Shown piece after piece: positions 50,603-60,248 of a stretch of 64,000 nucleotides of DNA. The first letter of the stretch is position 1, and each line of letters begins with the position of its first letter. The stretch is from an alpha proteobacterium SCGC AAA536-G10 (GTDB lineage: Bacteria > Pseudomonadota > Alphaproteobacteria > Puniceispirillales > Marisalimonadaceae): NCBI GenBank assembly GCA_000384615.1, contig ARQU01000009.1:1-64000 (forward strand), written 5' to 3'. Made by a program: the position numbers and the translations under genes. The notes below the pieces were generated by a model that saw nothing but the letters and a program-made list of their open reading frames with translations, had not been told where the DNA came from and searched no databases.

Positions 50603-52015
50603 TTATAGAAAAATCTTTCCTGGGTTCATTATTTTTTTTGGATCAAAAGCATTTTTAACTTTTTTCATAAAGTCTACAGCGTTTCCTAATTCCTTCAACA
50701 TATATTTTCTTTTGCCTTGTCCAATACCATGCTCTCCGGTACATGTACCATCCATTCTAATAGCCCTTTCAGATATTCTGATTAAAAAACTATCTAGTTT
50801 GTCTAATTCAGTCTTGCTGTTTTTATCAATTAGTAATGCAACATGAAAATTTCCATCACCTGCATGACTTACTATTGGACCTATCAATTCGTTCTTTTCC
50901 ATGTCTTCAATCGTTTCTGTAATACAATCAGACAATTTGGAAATTGGCACACAAACGTCTGTTGAATAAATTTCTGCCTCAGGCCTTACTGACCTACATG
51001 ACCAATATGCATCATGCCTTGCTTTCCATAATTTGTTTCTTTCTTCATTATTAGAAGTCCATTCAAAATCGTTACCACCAAAATCTGATGCTATTTCACT
51101 AAATAATTCTGATTGCTCTTTTACAGATTTTTCACTGCCATGAAACTCTAATAGTAATAAAGGCGCTTCAGGAAGGTTTGTCTTAGAATAACTATTAACT
51201 GCCTTTACTTGAGCAACATCTAAAAACTCTATCCTTGCTACTGGTATTCCAGCTTGTACAGTCATTATAACTGCATCAGTTGCATCCTTAACTGATGGAA
51301 AACTTACTCTACCTCCTGCAATAACTTCCGGGATACCATAAAGCTTTAGTGTAATTTCTGTAGTTATACCTAATGTCCCCTCTGAACCAACCATTAACCG
51401 AGTTAAATCATAACCTGCTGAACTTTTTCTAGCTTTATTTGCTGTTTTTATTATTTGACCATCAGGAGTAACAACCTCAAGAGCAATTACATTATCTTTC
51501 ATTGTTCCATAACGCACTGCATTTGTTCCAGAAGCTCGAGTAGCTGTCATCCCACCAAGTGAAGCATTTGCACCAGGATCAATTGGAAAAAACAATCCAG
51601 TATCTCTTAAGTGGGTGTTTAGTTGTTCTCTGGTAACCCCAGGTTGAACAACAACTAACAGATCTTCCTGATGTACAGTCAGGATCTTATTCATATTATT
51701 CATATCAATAGAAATTCCGCCATAAGGAGCATTAAGATGTCCTTCAAATGAAGAGCCAACACCAAAAGGAATTATTGGACATTTAAATTCATTACAAATT
51801 TTTACAACTTTTTGAACATCTCCTTTGCTCTCGGCAAAAACAACGCCATTGGGTAATTCTGATTCATGAATAGTCATCGTATGAGTATGTTGTTCAAGTA
51901 TACTTTTACTACTAGAGAATTGTTGCCCAAATTCTTCTTGAATTTTTTTTATACATAAATTGATGCTCTCTTTATCATAATCCTCGTCAGACCATACAGA
52001 AACACTACCATCCAT
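50603..52015 (-). CDS. FAD-linked 2-hydroxyacid dehydrogenase (Dld/GlcD-like), copy 2
   Basis: 470 residues. The FAD domain has CPIIPFGVGSSFEGH near residue 75 and DPGANASLGGMTATRASG near 145; the C-terminal FAD-oxidase domain has SHAGDGNFHVAL near 365, with metal-binding His, and GTCTGEHGIGQGK near 415. These are features of cytochrome-linked D-lactate dehydrogenases and glycolate oxidase subunit D. It is very similar to the upstream neighbour of the same length and probably arose by tandem duplication. It could oxidise D-lactate or a related sugar-derived hydroxy acid. Confidence 0.82.
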   Translation of the reverse strand: MDGSVSVWSDEDYDKESINLCIKKIQEEFGQQFSSSKSILEQHTHTMTIHESELPNGVVFAESKGDVQKVVKICNEFKCPIIPFGVGSSFEGHLNAPYGGISIDMNNMNKILTVHQEDLLVVVQPGVTREQLNTHLRDTGLFFPIDPGANASLGGMTATRASGTNAVRYGTMKDNVIALEVVTPDGQIIKTANKARKSSAGYDLTRLMVGSEGTLGITTEITLKLYGIPEVIAGGRVSFPSVKDATDAVIMTVQAGIPVARIEFLDVAQVKAVNSYSKTNLPEAPLLLLEFHGSEKSVKEQSELFSEIASDFGGNDFEWTSNNEERNKLWKARHDAYWSCRSVRPEAEIYSTDVCVPISKLSDCITETIEDMEKNELIGPIVSHAGDGNFHVALLIDKNSKTELDKLDSFLIRISERAIRMDGTCTGEHGIGQGKRKYMLKELGNAVDFMKKVKNAFDPKKIMNPGKIFL

Positions 52016-52036
52016 TTTAAAAACCTTTTCTATAAT

Positions 52037-53449
52037 TTATAAAATTTTTCCTGGGTTCATTATACCCTTTGGATCAATTTCTTCTTTTATTAATTTCATG
52101 AAATTAACAGCAGGACCTAATTCATCGACTAAGTATTGTTTTTTACCCTGCCCTACTCCATGTTCTCCTGTACATGTTCCATCCATACTAATGGCTCTAT
52201 GAGCTAATCTCTCTAAAAACCCGTTTGCAACATCAACTTCTTTTTGTATCTTAGGATCAATCATTAGCTGAACATGAAAATTACCATCACCAACATGACC
52301 AACAATGGGTCCAAACAAATTATTTTTTTCCATGTCATCTATCGTTTCAGTAATACATTCTGACAATCTTGATATTGGCACACAAACATCCGTAGCAATA
52401 TAATCCGCATCTGGCCTGCAAGCTTTAACAGCATAATAAACATCATGCCTAGCCTTCCAAAGTCTATTTCTTTCTTCAATATTTGCATTCCACTCAAAGT
52501 TATCACCACCAAAATCTTTGGAAATTTCGTTAAACAACTCGGATTGTTCTTGCACAGAAGATTTACTTCCATGAAACTCTAATAATAATAATGGTGACTC
52601 AGGTAAGTTTAACTTTGAGTAATTATTTACAGCTTTAACCTGCGCAATATCTAATAGTTCTATTCTGGCAACTGGAATTCCAGCCTGTATAGTCATAATC
52701 ACAGCATCCGTTGCATCCTGAACAGACGGAAAAGTACATCTACCAGCTCCAATTTCTTCAGGAATACCATAAAGTTTAAGTGTAATTTCAGTTATTACAC
52801 CTAACGTACCTTCAGATCCAACAATTAATCTTGTCAAATCATATCCAGCAGAACTTTTTCTAGCTCTACTAGCCGTATTTATTATTTCTCCATTTGGCAT
52901 TACAACTTCTAATGAAATTACATTATCTTTCATAGTTCCATAACGAACGGCGTTGGTTCCAGAGGCTCTTGTCGATGCCATTCCTCCAATTGAGGCATTG
53001 GCACCTGGGTCAATAGGGAAAAACAAACCCGTATCTCTAAGGTGTGTATTTAGTTGTTCTCTAGTTACACCTGGTTGAACAACAACAGTTGAATCTTCAG
53101 GGTGAACTTCAATTATATTATTCAGATTATTCATATCTATGGAGATCCCACCAAAATTAGCATTTAGATGACCTTCAAGGGAAGAACCTACTCCAAAAGG
53201 TATTATGGGACATCCATATTCATGGCATATTTTTACTGTTTTTATTACATCCTCTTTGTTGTAGGCAAAAACAACACCATCAGGCAATTCTGGTTTATGA
53301 ACTGTTGTTGTACTTGTATGTTGCTCACGAACTGATTTAGAAACTGAGAATTGCTGCCCAAACTCTTTTTTTAATGCTTCTACCGCACTATTTGTGTTGT
53401 ACTCAAATTTTGAGTAAAAAGAGCTGTTTTTAACATCTAAAATTGTCAC
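52037..53449 (-). CDS. FAD-linked 2-hydroxyacid dehydrogenase (Dld/GlcD-like), copy 1
   Basis: 470 residues, GTG start with GAGG upstream. FAD-binding CPIIPFGVGSSLEGH near residue 75 and DPGANASIGGMASTRASG near 145, and the C-terminal GHVGDGNFHVQL and GTCTGEHGVGQGK motifs are present. It is first in the tandem pair and diverges from the kdgK-like gene. Long stretches are identical to copy 2. Divergence is concentrated at the N-terminus and around the C-terminal domain, which may reflect different substrates. Confidence 0.82.
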   Translation of the reverse strand: MTILDVKNSSFYSKFEYNTNSAVEALKKEFGQQFSVSKSVREQHTSTTTVHKPELPDGVVFAYNKEDVIKTVKICHEYGCPIIPFGVGSSLEGHLNANFGGISIDMNNLNNIIEVHPEDSTVVVQPGVTREQLNTHLRDTGLFFPIDPGANASIGGMASTRASGTNAVRYGTMKDNVISLEVVMPNGEIINTASRARKSSAGYDLTRLIVGSEGTLGVITEITLKLYGIPEEIGAGRCTFPSVQDATDAVIMTIQAGIPVARIELLDIAQVKAVNNYSKLNLPESPLLLLEFHGSKSSVQEQSELFNEISKDFGGDNFEWNANIEERNRLWKARHDVYYAVKACRPDADYIATDVCVPISRLSECITETIDDMEKNNLFGPIVGHVGDGNFHVQLMIDPKIQKEVDVANGFLERLAHRAISMDGTCTGEHGVGQGKKQYLVDELGPAVNFMKLIKEEIDPKGIMNPGKIL

Positions 53450-53583
53450 TAATTAACCTCACATAAGTTTTTCTCAATATCGTATTAATATATTTCAAAA
53501 TAAAGATTGAGTAAATTATTACATTTTAATAAAAATTATATTTGTTATAGTTTTGAACTTCTTGTTAGGAAGCTTACAAAAAA

Positions 53584-54519
53584 ATGTATAATAAAGCTAT
53601 TTTTTTAGGTGAATGCATGATTGAACTCAATGGAGACATTTCTTCATTGGAAAATAAAAGTTCAAAAATGCAAATTAATTTTGGAGGCGACACTTATAAT
53701 TCTGCAATATATTTTTCAAGACTAGCAAATAATAAAACTAATACTTTCTATTCAACTGTACTCGGGAATGACAGTTTTTCTAGAAAAATGATTTTAAGAT
53801 TTAAAAATGAAAAAATAAAATGTGATTATGTAAGAACTGATGGAAAAAACCCTCCTGGTTTATATTCAATAGAAATTAATGAAATAGGTGAAAGAAGTTT
53901 TTCTTATTGGAGAGATCAATCACCATCGAGATACATTTTTTTAGGGTCAAAAGGAAAAAAACTAGCTAGAGAAATAAAAAATGCAGATGTTTTTTATTAT
54001 ACTGGTATTTCTGCCGGTATTCTTGATGCAAAACAAAAAAAGGATTTAATACATATAGGATCCACTGCAGTTACATGTGGATTTGATTTTAATTATAGGT
54101 CCCAATTACATAATGATAAGAAAGTGTCACAATTATTATTTAAAAAAATTAGTGAAAATGTAGATATCAACTTTGTATCTTTTGATGACGTTAAAGAGTT
54201 ATTTGATATTAAAAATCCATATGAAGTTTTTGAAATATTAAATGACAAAAAAAATCTAATTCTTATAAGATACAAGGACTCAATTATTTTTAAAAACAAA
54301 CAAGAAATAATAAAAACTGTTAAAGTTCATCATGGAGAGGTGGTTGATACAACAGCGGCAGGTGACGCATTCAATGGATCTTTCCTTGCTTTAATAAATA
54401 ACGATAAAAATATTTCAATAGAAGAAAATATATTAAAGTCCCACTCTGTTACTAGAGAAGTGATAAAGCATAAAGGCGCTATTATTTCCAATAAAAATAT
54501 GCCTAAAATAAATACTTAA
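53584..54519 (+). CDS. kdgK: PfkB-family sugar-acid kinase (2-keto-3-deoxygluconate kinase-like)
   Basis: 311 residues. The N-terminus FLGECMIEL and INFGGDTYNSAIYFSR fits KdgK; SYWRDQSPSR near residue 113 is characteristic of that branch and the C-terminal DTTAAGDAFNGSF near 258 holds the catalytic Asp and anion hole. It would phosphorylate 2-keto-3-deoxygluconate. The phosphate-aldolase (Eda) that should follow is not in this window. It is divergent from the dehydrogenase pair and 16 bases upstream of a 2-hydroxyacid dehydrogenase gene. Confidence 0.82.
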   Translation: MYNKAIFLGECMIELNGDISSLENKSSKMQINFGGDTYNSAIYFSRLANNKTNTFYSTVLGNDSFSRKMILRFKNEKIKCDYVRTDGKNPPGLYSIEINEIGERSFSYWRDQSPSRYIFLGSKGKKLAREIKNADVFYYTGISAGILDAKQKKDLIHIGSTAVTCGFDFNYRSQLHNDKKVSQLLFKKISENVDINFVSFDDVKELFDIKNPYEVFEILNDKKNLILIRYKDSIIFKNKQEIIKTVKVHHGEVVDTTAAGDAFNGSFLALINNDKNISIEENILKSHSVTREVIKHKGAIISNKNMPKINT

Positions 54520-54535
54520 ATAAGGAATAAATAAA

Positions 54536-55471
54536 ATGGACAAAAACTTACTTATAATGACAGAAATGCCTGAATATTTTGTAAGTCTGGCAGATAAAAA
54601 CTTCAATACTTATAAATTGTGGTTAAACAAAAATGAAGATGATTACTTATCTGAAATTAGAACAGACATGGATGCAATTGCCGTTATGGGAGGTTATAAA
54701 ATTACACCTGAGTTAATGAAAAGTATGCCTAATTTAAAAATAATTGCCTGTTATGGTGTAGGTTATGACGCAATAGATATAAATTATGCTAAAAGCCTAG
54801 GTATAAAAGTCACTAATACACCTGAAGTACTTAATGACGAAGTGGCAGACACAGCTATTGCACTAATGCTATGTGTCTATAAAAAAATTGTAGATGCAGA
54901 TAGTTTTGCTAGAAACAACTCTTGGCTTAATGGAGATTTTCCATTAACAAAAAAATTTAGTGGTACTAAATTAGGTATTGTTGGAATGGGTAGAATTGGA
55001 AAAACAATAGCAAAAAGAGCTGAAGCCTTTGACTGCAAAATTTCTTATCACTCTAGAAACAAAAAAGATGTAAAATATAAATATTTCACTGACTTAAATC
55101 AGTTGGCTAAAGAAGTTGATACTCTATGTGTTATTACACCAGGTGGAAAAGAAACAGAAAAATTAATTAATAAAGAAGTTCTTAGTAGCCTAGGCAAAAA
55201 TGGCGTAATTATTAATGTAGCAAGGGGGTCAGTAATTGATCAAGATGAACTGATTTATAGCCTTGAAAACAATCTTATTTTAGCAGCGGGATTAGATGTT
55301 TACACTAATGAGCCTAATATCCCAGAAAAATTAATAAATCTTAAAAATACTGTTTTATTACCTCATATAGCATCTGGAACAGTTGAAACTAGAAATGCTA
55401 TGGGACAATTAGTATTTGATAATATAAAAAATTATTTTGAAAATAAATCTCTTATATCAGAAGTAGTATAA
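54536..55471 (+). CDS. D-isomer-specific 2-hydroxyacid dehydrogenase
   Basis: 311 residues. NAD-binding is LGIVGMGRIGKTIAKRAEAF near residue 146. Catalytic residues are Arg in NVARGSVID, Glu in YTNEPNI and His in LLPHIASG, all near the expected spacing. The enzyme family reduces 2-keto acids such as glyoxylate, hydroxypyruvate or 2-ketogluconate. It forms an operon with the KdgK-like kinase. It would interconvert a keto acid and a hydroxy acid of the sugar-acid network here. Confidence 0.85.
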   Translation: MDKNLLIMTEMPEYFVSLADKNFNTYKLWLNKNEDDYLSEIRTDMDAIAVMGGYKITPELMKSMPNLKIIACYGVGYDAIDINYAKSLGIKVTNTPEVLNDEVADTAIALMLCVYKKIVDADSFARNNSWLNGDFPLTKKFSGTKLGIVGMGRIGKTIAKRAEAFDCKISYHSRNKKDVKYKYFTDLNQLAKEVDTLCVITPGGKETEKLINKEVLSSLGKNGVIINVARGSVIDQDELIYSLENNLILAAGLDVYTNEPNIPEKLINLKNTVLLPHIASGTVETRNAMGQLVFDNIKNYFENKSLISEVV

Positions 55472-55478
55472 AAATATT

Positions 55479-56363
55479 CTAATTTTGGGGTAATTTTATT
55501 CCAGCATTTCTAGCATATATTTTTGCAACTGCAGCATCATCTTCTTGTCCTAAACCTGAGCCTGCAGCGGAAATAAACTGTTGTAACGCTGCAGCAGTCA
55601 AGGGAGCAGAAAAATTTGAATTTTTAGCTATATCTAAAACTATACCTAGATCCTTTGGCCAAATATTGATCGAAGATTTTGGGGAATAATCATTATCTAT
55701 AATATGAGGCGTTCTGTTCTCAAGCATCCAAGAGGTCCCAGCACATTTCGAGATAACTTCTAAAAACCTTTTTGGATCAATTCCTTGCGTTATACCAAAT
55801 GTAATAGCCTCAGCCATTGCAGCAATATGAACACCCGCAAGCATTTGATTAACTGCTTTCATAGCAGAACCTGATCCGACATGTTCCCCAAATTCGAAGA
55901 CTGTTTCTGAAGTGCAGTCTAAAATAGGCTTAGCAACCTCAAAAGCTTTTTGGCTACCTGAAATCATATAGGATAACTTACCCTCAGCTGATTTTTTTGA
56001 TCCTCCAGAAATTGGAGCGTCCAAATATAAAAGTCCTTTATCATTACAAGATGATGCCATTTCTTTTGCAAAATCTGGAGATACAGTAGTGCAAACCATA
56101 ATAAGAGTGTTTTTCATTAGTTTATCTGAAATACCGTTTTGGCCAAAAATAATTTCCCTTGTTTGTTTCTCATTTAGAACAACTATAATTACTGCTTGTA
56201 AGTCTTGAAAAGGGATATCAGCATCAAACCCACCTCCTTCAACAAATCTCTTCTGTTGCACTGGGTTTTTATCTTGTCCATAAACCTTGTAGCCTGAACG
56301 ATGTAGAGTTTGAGCTATTCCATAACCCATAGAACCTAAACCAAAAACTAATATTTTTTTCAT
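55479..56363 (-). CDS. 3-hydroxyisobutyrate-dehydrogenase-family oxidoreductase (GarR/LtnD-like)
   Basis: 294 residues with the NAD motif FGLGSMGYGIAQTLHRSG at the start, DAPISGGSKKS near residue 120 and the catalytic Lys in SAMKAVNQML near 168. This is the HIBADH family, including tartronate semialdehyde reductase (GarR) and L-threonate dehydrogenase (LtnD). Proximity of OtnC/OtnI-like genes 7 kb away fits LtnD, while sugar-acid dehydratases beside it fit GarR; sequence alone cannot decide. It ends the minus-strand run that begins with the IlvD/Edd-type dehydratase. Confidence 0.8.
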   Translation of the reverse strand: MKKILVFGLGSMGYGIAQTLHRSGYKVYGQDKNPVQQKRFVEGGGFDADIPFQDLQAVIIVVLNEKQTREIIFGQNGISDKLMKNTLIMVCTTVSPDFAKEMASSCNDKGLLYLDAPISGGSKKSAEGKLSYMISGSQKAFEVAKPILDCTSETVFEFGEHVGSGSAMKAVNQMLAGVHIAAMAEAITFGITQGIDPKRFLEVISKCAGTSWMLENRTPHIIDNDYSPKSSINIWPKDLGIVLDIAKNSNFSAPLTAAALQQFISAAGSGLGQEDDAAVAKIYARNAGIKLPQN

Positions 56364-56377
56364 AAAAAATCTTTAAT

Positions 56378-56731
56378 CTACATCGAACATTTTGCAAGAA
56401 TTGAAGCTTTTTCTAGTGCTTCATATTCACCTTTTAATCTTGCGTATTCTGCTTCTTCTTCTTTTGTTCCTCCCAAGAAAAAAACAGCTGGCCAAAATAA
56501 AATTAATGAAACACCCGTTGCAACTTTATCATTTTCATTATTCTTATCAAGTTTGCCCGTAAGGGATCTTACTTTCCCAGCCACTCTCTGCATTTCTGCT
56601 ATAATTTGATCACAATCATAATTTGAATATTGCTGAGGTGAGACATATTGGGCAACAATATCTTTTGAAGAATTAGAACAAGAAGTTAAAAAACTTATTG
56701 AAATAATATAAATTAAAATTTTCTTAAACAT
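56378..56731 (-). CDS. Conserved lipoprotein of unknown function
   Basis: 117 residues with a type II signal peptide: a hydrophobic stretch and lipobox FLTSC with the lipidated Cys at about residue 18. The mature part has QYVSPQQYSNYDCDQI, a helix EMQRVAGKVRSLTG, a short hydrophobic LILFWPAVFFLGG and a final helix EEEAEYARLKGEYEALEKAS. This matches a widespread small lipoprotein of alphaproteobacteria, gammaproteobacteria and others whose function is unknown. It sits between sugar-acid genes but may be unrelated to them. Confidence 0.75.
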   Translation of the reverse strand: MFKKILIYIISISFLTSCSNSSKDIVAQYVSPQQYSNYDCDQIIAEMQRVAGKVRSLTGKLDKNNENDKVATGVSLILFWPAVFFLGGTKEEEAEYARLKGEYEALEKASILAKCSM

Positions 56732-56745
56732 TTTTATCCTCTTTT

Positions 56746-58527
56746 TTAATGATTATCTCTAGGTAAAGTTTTTCTAACCTTTTGATATTTTACAGCGTTT
56801 TCAAGAACAGCTCCGTCAGATAATTCTCCAACAAATTTTCTTTGAATTTCTTGCCATGGTGTTTGACTTTCAGGATATGGTGGAACACCGTCTTTCTTTC
56901 TTAATTCTATTTCTTCGTCACTAACTAACATGTTTGCTGTACATTTATTTAAATCTATTACTACCGTATCACCAGTTCTTAACCAAGCCAAGCCACCTCC
57001 AGTTGCACTCTCTGGAGAAGCATTTAGAATTGAAGGGCTTCCTGATGTTCCAGATTGTCTTCCATCTCCAATGCAAGGTAATTCGGTAATGCCTTTTTTT
57101 ATTAGTTCATCAGATGGCTGCATGTTTACCACTTCAGCAGACCCAGGCCAACCTATAGGTCCAGCACCTCTAATAACTAAGATTGAATTTTCATTCATAT
57201 CTAAACTTTTATCATTTAAACGGTCGTGATAATCCTCAGAACCCTCAAAAACTATAACTTTACCTTCTAGTATCCCTTCTTTGCCAGGGCGGTTTAAAAA
57301 TTTATCTTTAAAGCTTTTTGAAATAACAGATGTTTTCATTATTGCTGCACTAAAAAGGTTACCTTTTAAAACAATAAAGCCTGCTTTTTGTTTCATTGGA
57401 TTTTTAAAAGGGGTAATAACCTTTTCATCTTTAATTTTAATACCCTTTAAATTTTCAGACAATTTTTTACCCGTCACCGTCATTACGTCTCCATGAAGCT
57501 TGTCATAACTTAAAAGCTCTGACATTATGGCCGCCGTTCCTCCAGCTCTGTGATAACTTTCACATAAATACTCACCTGCCGGCTGTATGTTTGCCATTAA
57601 CGGTATGTCGTAACCTACTTTTTGCCATGCTTCAGTTTCTAATTCCACTCCTATATGTCTTGCAATTGCAGTAATGTGAATTTGAGCATTAGTAGAGCCT
57701 CCAATAGCTGAGTTTACAGTAATAGCATTTTCAAAAGCCTCTCTGGTCATAACTTGTGAGGGCGATAAATCGTCTTTAACCATATCAACAATTCTAAGAC
57801 CAGTTTTGTACGCCATCTGCCCTCGTTCTCTATATGGTGCAGGAATATTAGCATTACCTGTTAAACTCATTCCTAATGCTTCAGCCAGAGAATTCATTGT
57901 TGAAGCAGTTCCCATTGTATTACAATGTCCATCTGATGGCGCTGAGCTTGTTACAATATCTATAAATTGTTCATAGTCTATTCTGCCTGCTGCTAGTTCA
58001 ACTCTACTATCCCAAACAGCTGTACCAGAACCCGCAAGTTTGCCATTATGCCATCCGTCTAACATTGGTCCACCATTAAGAACAATCGCAGGAAGATCAA
58101 CAGTTGCTGCCGCCATTAAACAAGACGGAGTTGTTTTATCACAGCCTGTCATTAAAACTACACCATCTAAAGGATAACCGTGAAGAATTTCAACTAATCC
58201 TAAATATGCTAAGTTTCTATCAACTGCTGCAGTTGGTCTCTTAAGGGTTTCTTGAATAGGATGGACAGGAAATTCAAAGGCTATTCCTCCTGCACTTCTT
58301 ATTCCCTCTCTAACTCTTTCTGCTAACTTTATATGTACTCTATTACAAGGAGATATATCTGAACCTGTTTGTGCAATTCCAATGATAGGGTTACCTGATC
58401 TCAACTCTTCTGGCGTAAGTCCAAAGTTCATTGATCTTTCAAGATATAAAGCAGTCATTCCAGGATTAGTCGGATTATCAAACCATTGTTGACTTCGATA
58501 TTTTGGATTGAAATTTTTATCTGACAT
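56746..58527 (-). CDS. IlvD/Edd-family sugar-acid dehydratase (xylonate/arabinonate-type)
   Basis: 593 residues from ATG 58527, with GGGAG seven bases upstream; the frame is open further up but has no site and a membrane-like AT-rich translation. Fe-S cluster Cys are C61 (DISPCNRVH), C129 (MTGCDKTTP) and C202 (DGHCNTMG). [18 protein letters not shown] near the C-terminus is typical of pentonate dehydratases such as D-xylonate or L-arabinonate dehydratase. It removes water from an aldonic acid to give a 2-keto-3-deoxy acid. It diverges from the UxaA-type operon. Confidence 0.83.
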   Translation of the reverse strand: MSDKNFNPKYRSQQWFDNPTNPGMTALYLERSMNFGLTPEELRSGNPIIGIAQTGSDISPCNRVHIKLAERVREGIRSAGGIAFEFPVHPIQETLKRPTAAVDRNLAYLGLVEILHGYPLDGVVLMTGCDKTTPSCLMAAATVDLPAIVLNGGPMLDGWHNGKLAGSGTAVWDSRVELAAGRIDYEQFIDIVTSSAPSDGHCNTMGTASTMNSLAEALGMSLTGNANIPAPYRERGQMAYKTGLRIVDMVKDDLSPSQVMTREAFENAITVNSAIGGSTNAQIHITAIARHIGVELETEAWQKVGYDIPLMANIQPAGEYLCESYHRAGGTAAIMSELLSYDKLHGDVMTVTGKKLSENLKGIKIKDEKVITPFKNPMKQKAGFIVLKGNLFSAAIMKTSVISKSFKDKFLNRPGKEGILEGKVIVFEGSEDYHDRLNDKSLDMNENSILVIRGAGPIGWPGSAEVVNMQPSDELIKKGITELPCIGDGRQSGTSGSPSILNASPESATGGGLAWLRTGDTVVIDLNKCTANMLVSDEEIELRKKDGVPPYPESQTPWQEIQRKFVGELSDGAVLENAVKYQKVRKTLPRDNH

Positions 58528-58715
58528 AACTTTTCTCCCAAGTAAAATTTTAAAGTTTAACAAATAATAAAATATATAATTTAATTTAAAATAGTGTGAA
58601 TATTTTACATTATTTATTTTAAATTTTAAGAATATTGTTAATATCATACTTGATTTTAAAAAAATCGAAAAGATAATTTCAGTTTTTATTTTTTATAATG
58701 TGGGAGGTTATAAAT

Positions 58716-60239
58716 ATGTCTAATAGTGAGAAATTAACTGTTAAACTTAATAATAATGATAATGTTGCTACTGCTTTAAGGGAGATAGGCGTAGGTGAAA
58801 CCACACAGAACCTTGAAAGCATTAACAAAATCCCAAAAGGCCATAAAATAGCTCTTAGAAAAATTAATAAAGGTGAGAAAATAATCAAATATGATCAACT
58901 TATTGGTGTTGCTAGCAAAGAAATTCTAGCTGGAGACCATGTTCACGTTGAAAATACTGATTTCAAATCAACTGATCATGATTATGAGTTTTCAACATCT
59001 ATTAAGTTACCAAATATGATTGAACCTGAAAAAAGACCTACTTTTAAAGGTTACAAACGACAAAACGGCAAAGTTGGAACTAGAAATTATATAGGTATCC
59101 TTACATCAGTTAATTGCTCTGCGACAGCTGCAAAAAATATTGCAGAATTTTTTACAGAAGACAAATTACATCTATATCCAAATGTTGATGGGGTTGTTTC
59201 ATTTACTCATGGTACTGGTTGTGGAATGGCAGATTCTGGCGATGGCTTTGATGCTCTTCAAAGAGTTCTTTTAGGCTATATCCAACATCCTAATTTAGCC
59301 GGAATTTTGTTAATTGGCTTAGGATGTGAGGCAAACCAAATAAAATTTCTTTTAGATGCTTTTGACTTACATGAAAATCCATTTTTTAAAACAATGACAC
59401 TACAGGATATGGGTGGACTTAGAAAAACAATTAAAGCAGGAATAAAATGCATAGATGACATGCTACCAGAAGTAAATTTGATAGAACGAACAGAGCAATC
59501 AGTAGAACATCTTAGCGTTGCGCTTCAATGTGGAGGGTCTGATGCTTGGTCAGGAATAACCTCAAATCCATCACTTGGTCATGCCGCAGACTTATTAGTA
59601 AAAAATGGTGGCACAGCTATTTTGGCTGAAACACCTGAGATTTACGGCGCTGAACACATGTTAACTAGAAGGGCGATCTCTCCAGAAGTTGGAAAAAAAC
59701 TTGTTGACAGAATTTTGTGGTGGGAAGATTACGTTACAAGAAATAAAGGAAGTTTAAATAACAATCCGTCACCTGGTAATAAGGCTGGTGGTTTGACCAC
59801 TATATTGGAAAAGTCACTAGGAGCAGCTGCTAAAGGGGGAACAACTCCATTAAACGATGTTCTTTTGTACGCCCAACAAGCTGAAAAAAAAGGTTTTTTA
59901 TTTATGGATAGTCCTGGGTATGATCCTGCGTCTGTTACTGGGCAAATAGCAAGTGGTTGTAATGTAGTTACTTTTACAACTGGAAGAGGTTCTTGCTTTG
60001 GTTGCAAACCTTCTCCATCTATAAAAATAGCTACAAATACAGAGATGTATAATAATATGGTTGAAGATATGGATGTTAACGCAGGAAAAGTAATAACTGA
60101 TAATAAAAGTATTGAAGACGTTGGTCAGGAAATTTTTGATTTAATAGTCAGGGTAGCTTCAGGTGAAAAATCAAAGTCTGAGTATCAAGGTCTTGGAGAC
60201 TTAGAGTTTGTACCTTGGCAAATTGGAGCAACAATGTGA
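58716..60239 (+). CDS. UxaA-family sugar-acid dehydratase (altronate / L-fuconate-type)
   Basis: 507 residues from ATG 58716, with GGGAGG at 58702-58707. The N-terminal SAF domain (about residues 8-85) has KGHKIALRKI and GDHVHVENTDF. The C-terminal domain has GKVGTRNYIGIL near 122, FTHGTGCGM near 170 and GRGSCFGCKPSPSIKIATN near 430, with Cys residues for metal or iron. Members dehydrate altronate, galactarate, and L-fuconate. The genes that follow (SDR and FAH) favour L-fuconate or a similar 6-deoxy acid. A 188-base divergent gap with IlvD/Edd contains an imperfect dyad (TGTGAATATTTTACA, 58595-58609). Confidence 0.82.
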   Translation: MSNSEKLTVKLNNNDNVATALREIGVGETTQNLESINKIPKGHKIALRKINKGEKIIKYDQLIGVASKEILAGDHVHVENTDFKSTDHDYEFSTSIKLPNMIEPEKRPTFKGYKRQNGKVGTRNYIGILTSVNCSATAAKNIAEFFTEDKLHLYPNVDGVVSFTHGTGCGMADSGDGFDALQRVLLGYIQHPNLAGILLIGLGCEANQIKFLLDAFDLHENPFFKTMTLQDMGGLRKTIKAGIKCIDDMLPEVNLIERTEQSVEHLSVALQCGGSDAWSGITSNPSLGHAADLLVKNGGTAILAETPEIYGAEHMLTRRAISPEVGKKLVDRILWWEDYVTRNKGSLNNNPSPGNKAGGLTTILEKSLGAAAKGGTTPLNDVLLYAQQAEKKGFLFMDSPGYDPASVTGQIASGCNVVTFTTGRGSCFGCKPSPSIKIATNTEMYNNMVEDMDVNAGKVITDNKSIEDVGQEIFDLIVRVASGEKSKSEYQGLGDLEFVPWQIGATM

Positions 60240-60248
60240 GGAATTTTT

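Noticed and set aside
56930..57496. Plus-strand ORFs inside the IlvD/Edd-type gene
   Set aside because: They are antisense shadows with no ribosome binding site or recognisable domain, while the minus-strand frame has all family motifs.
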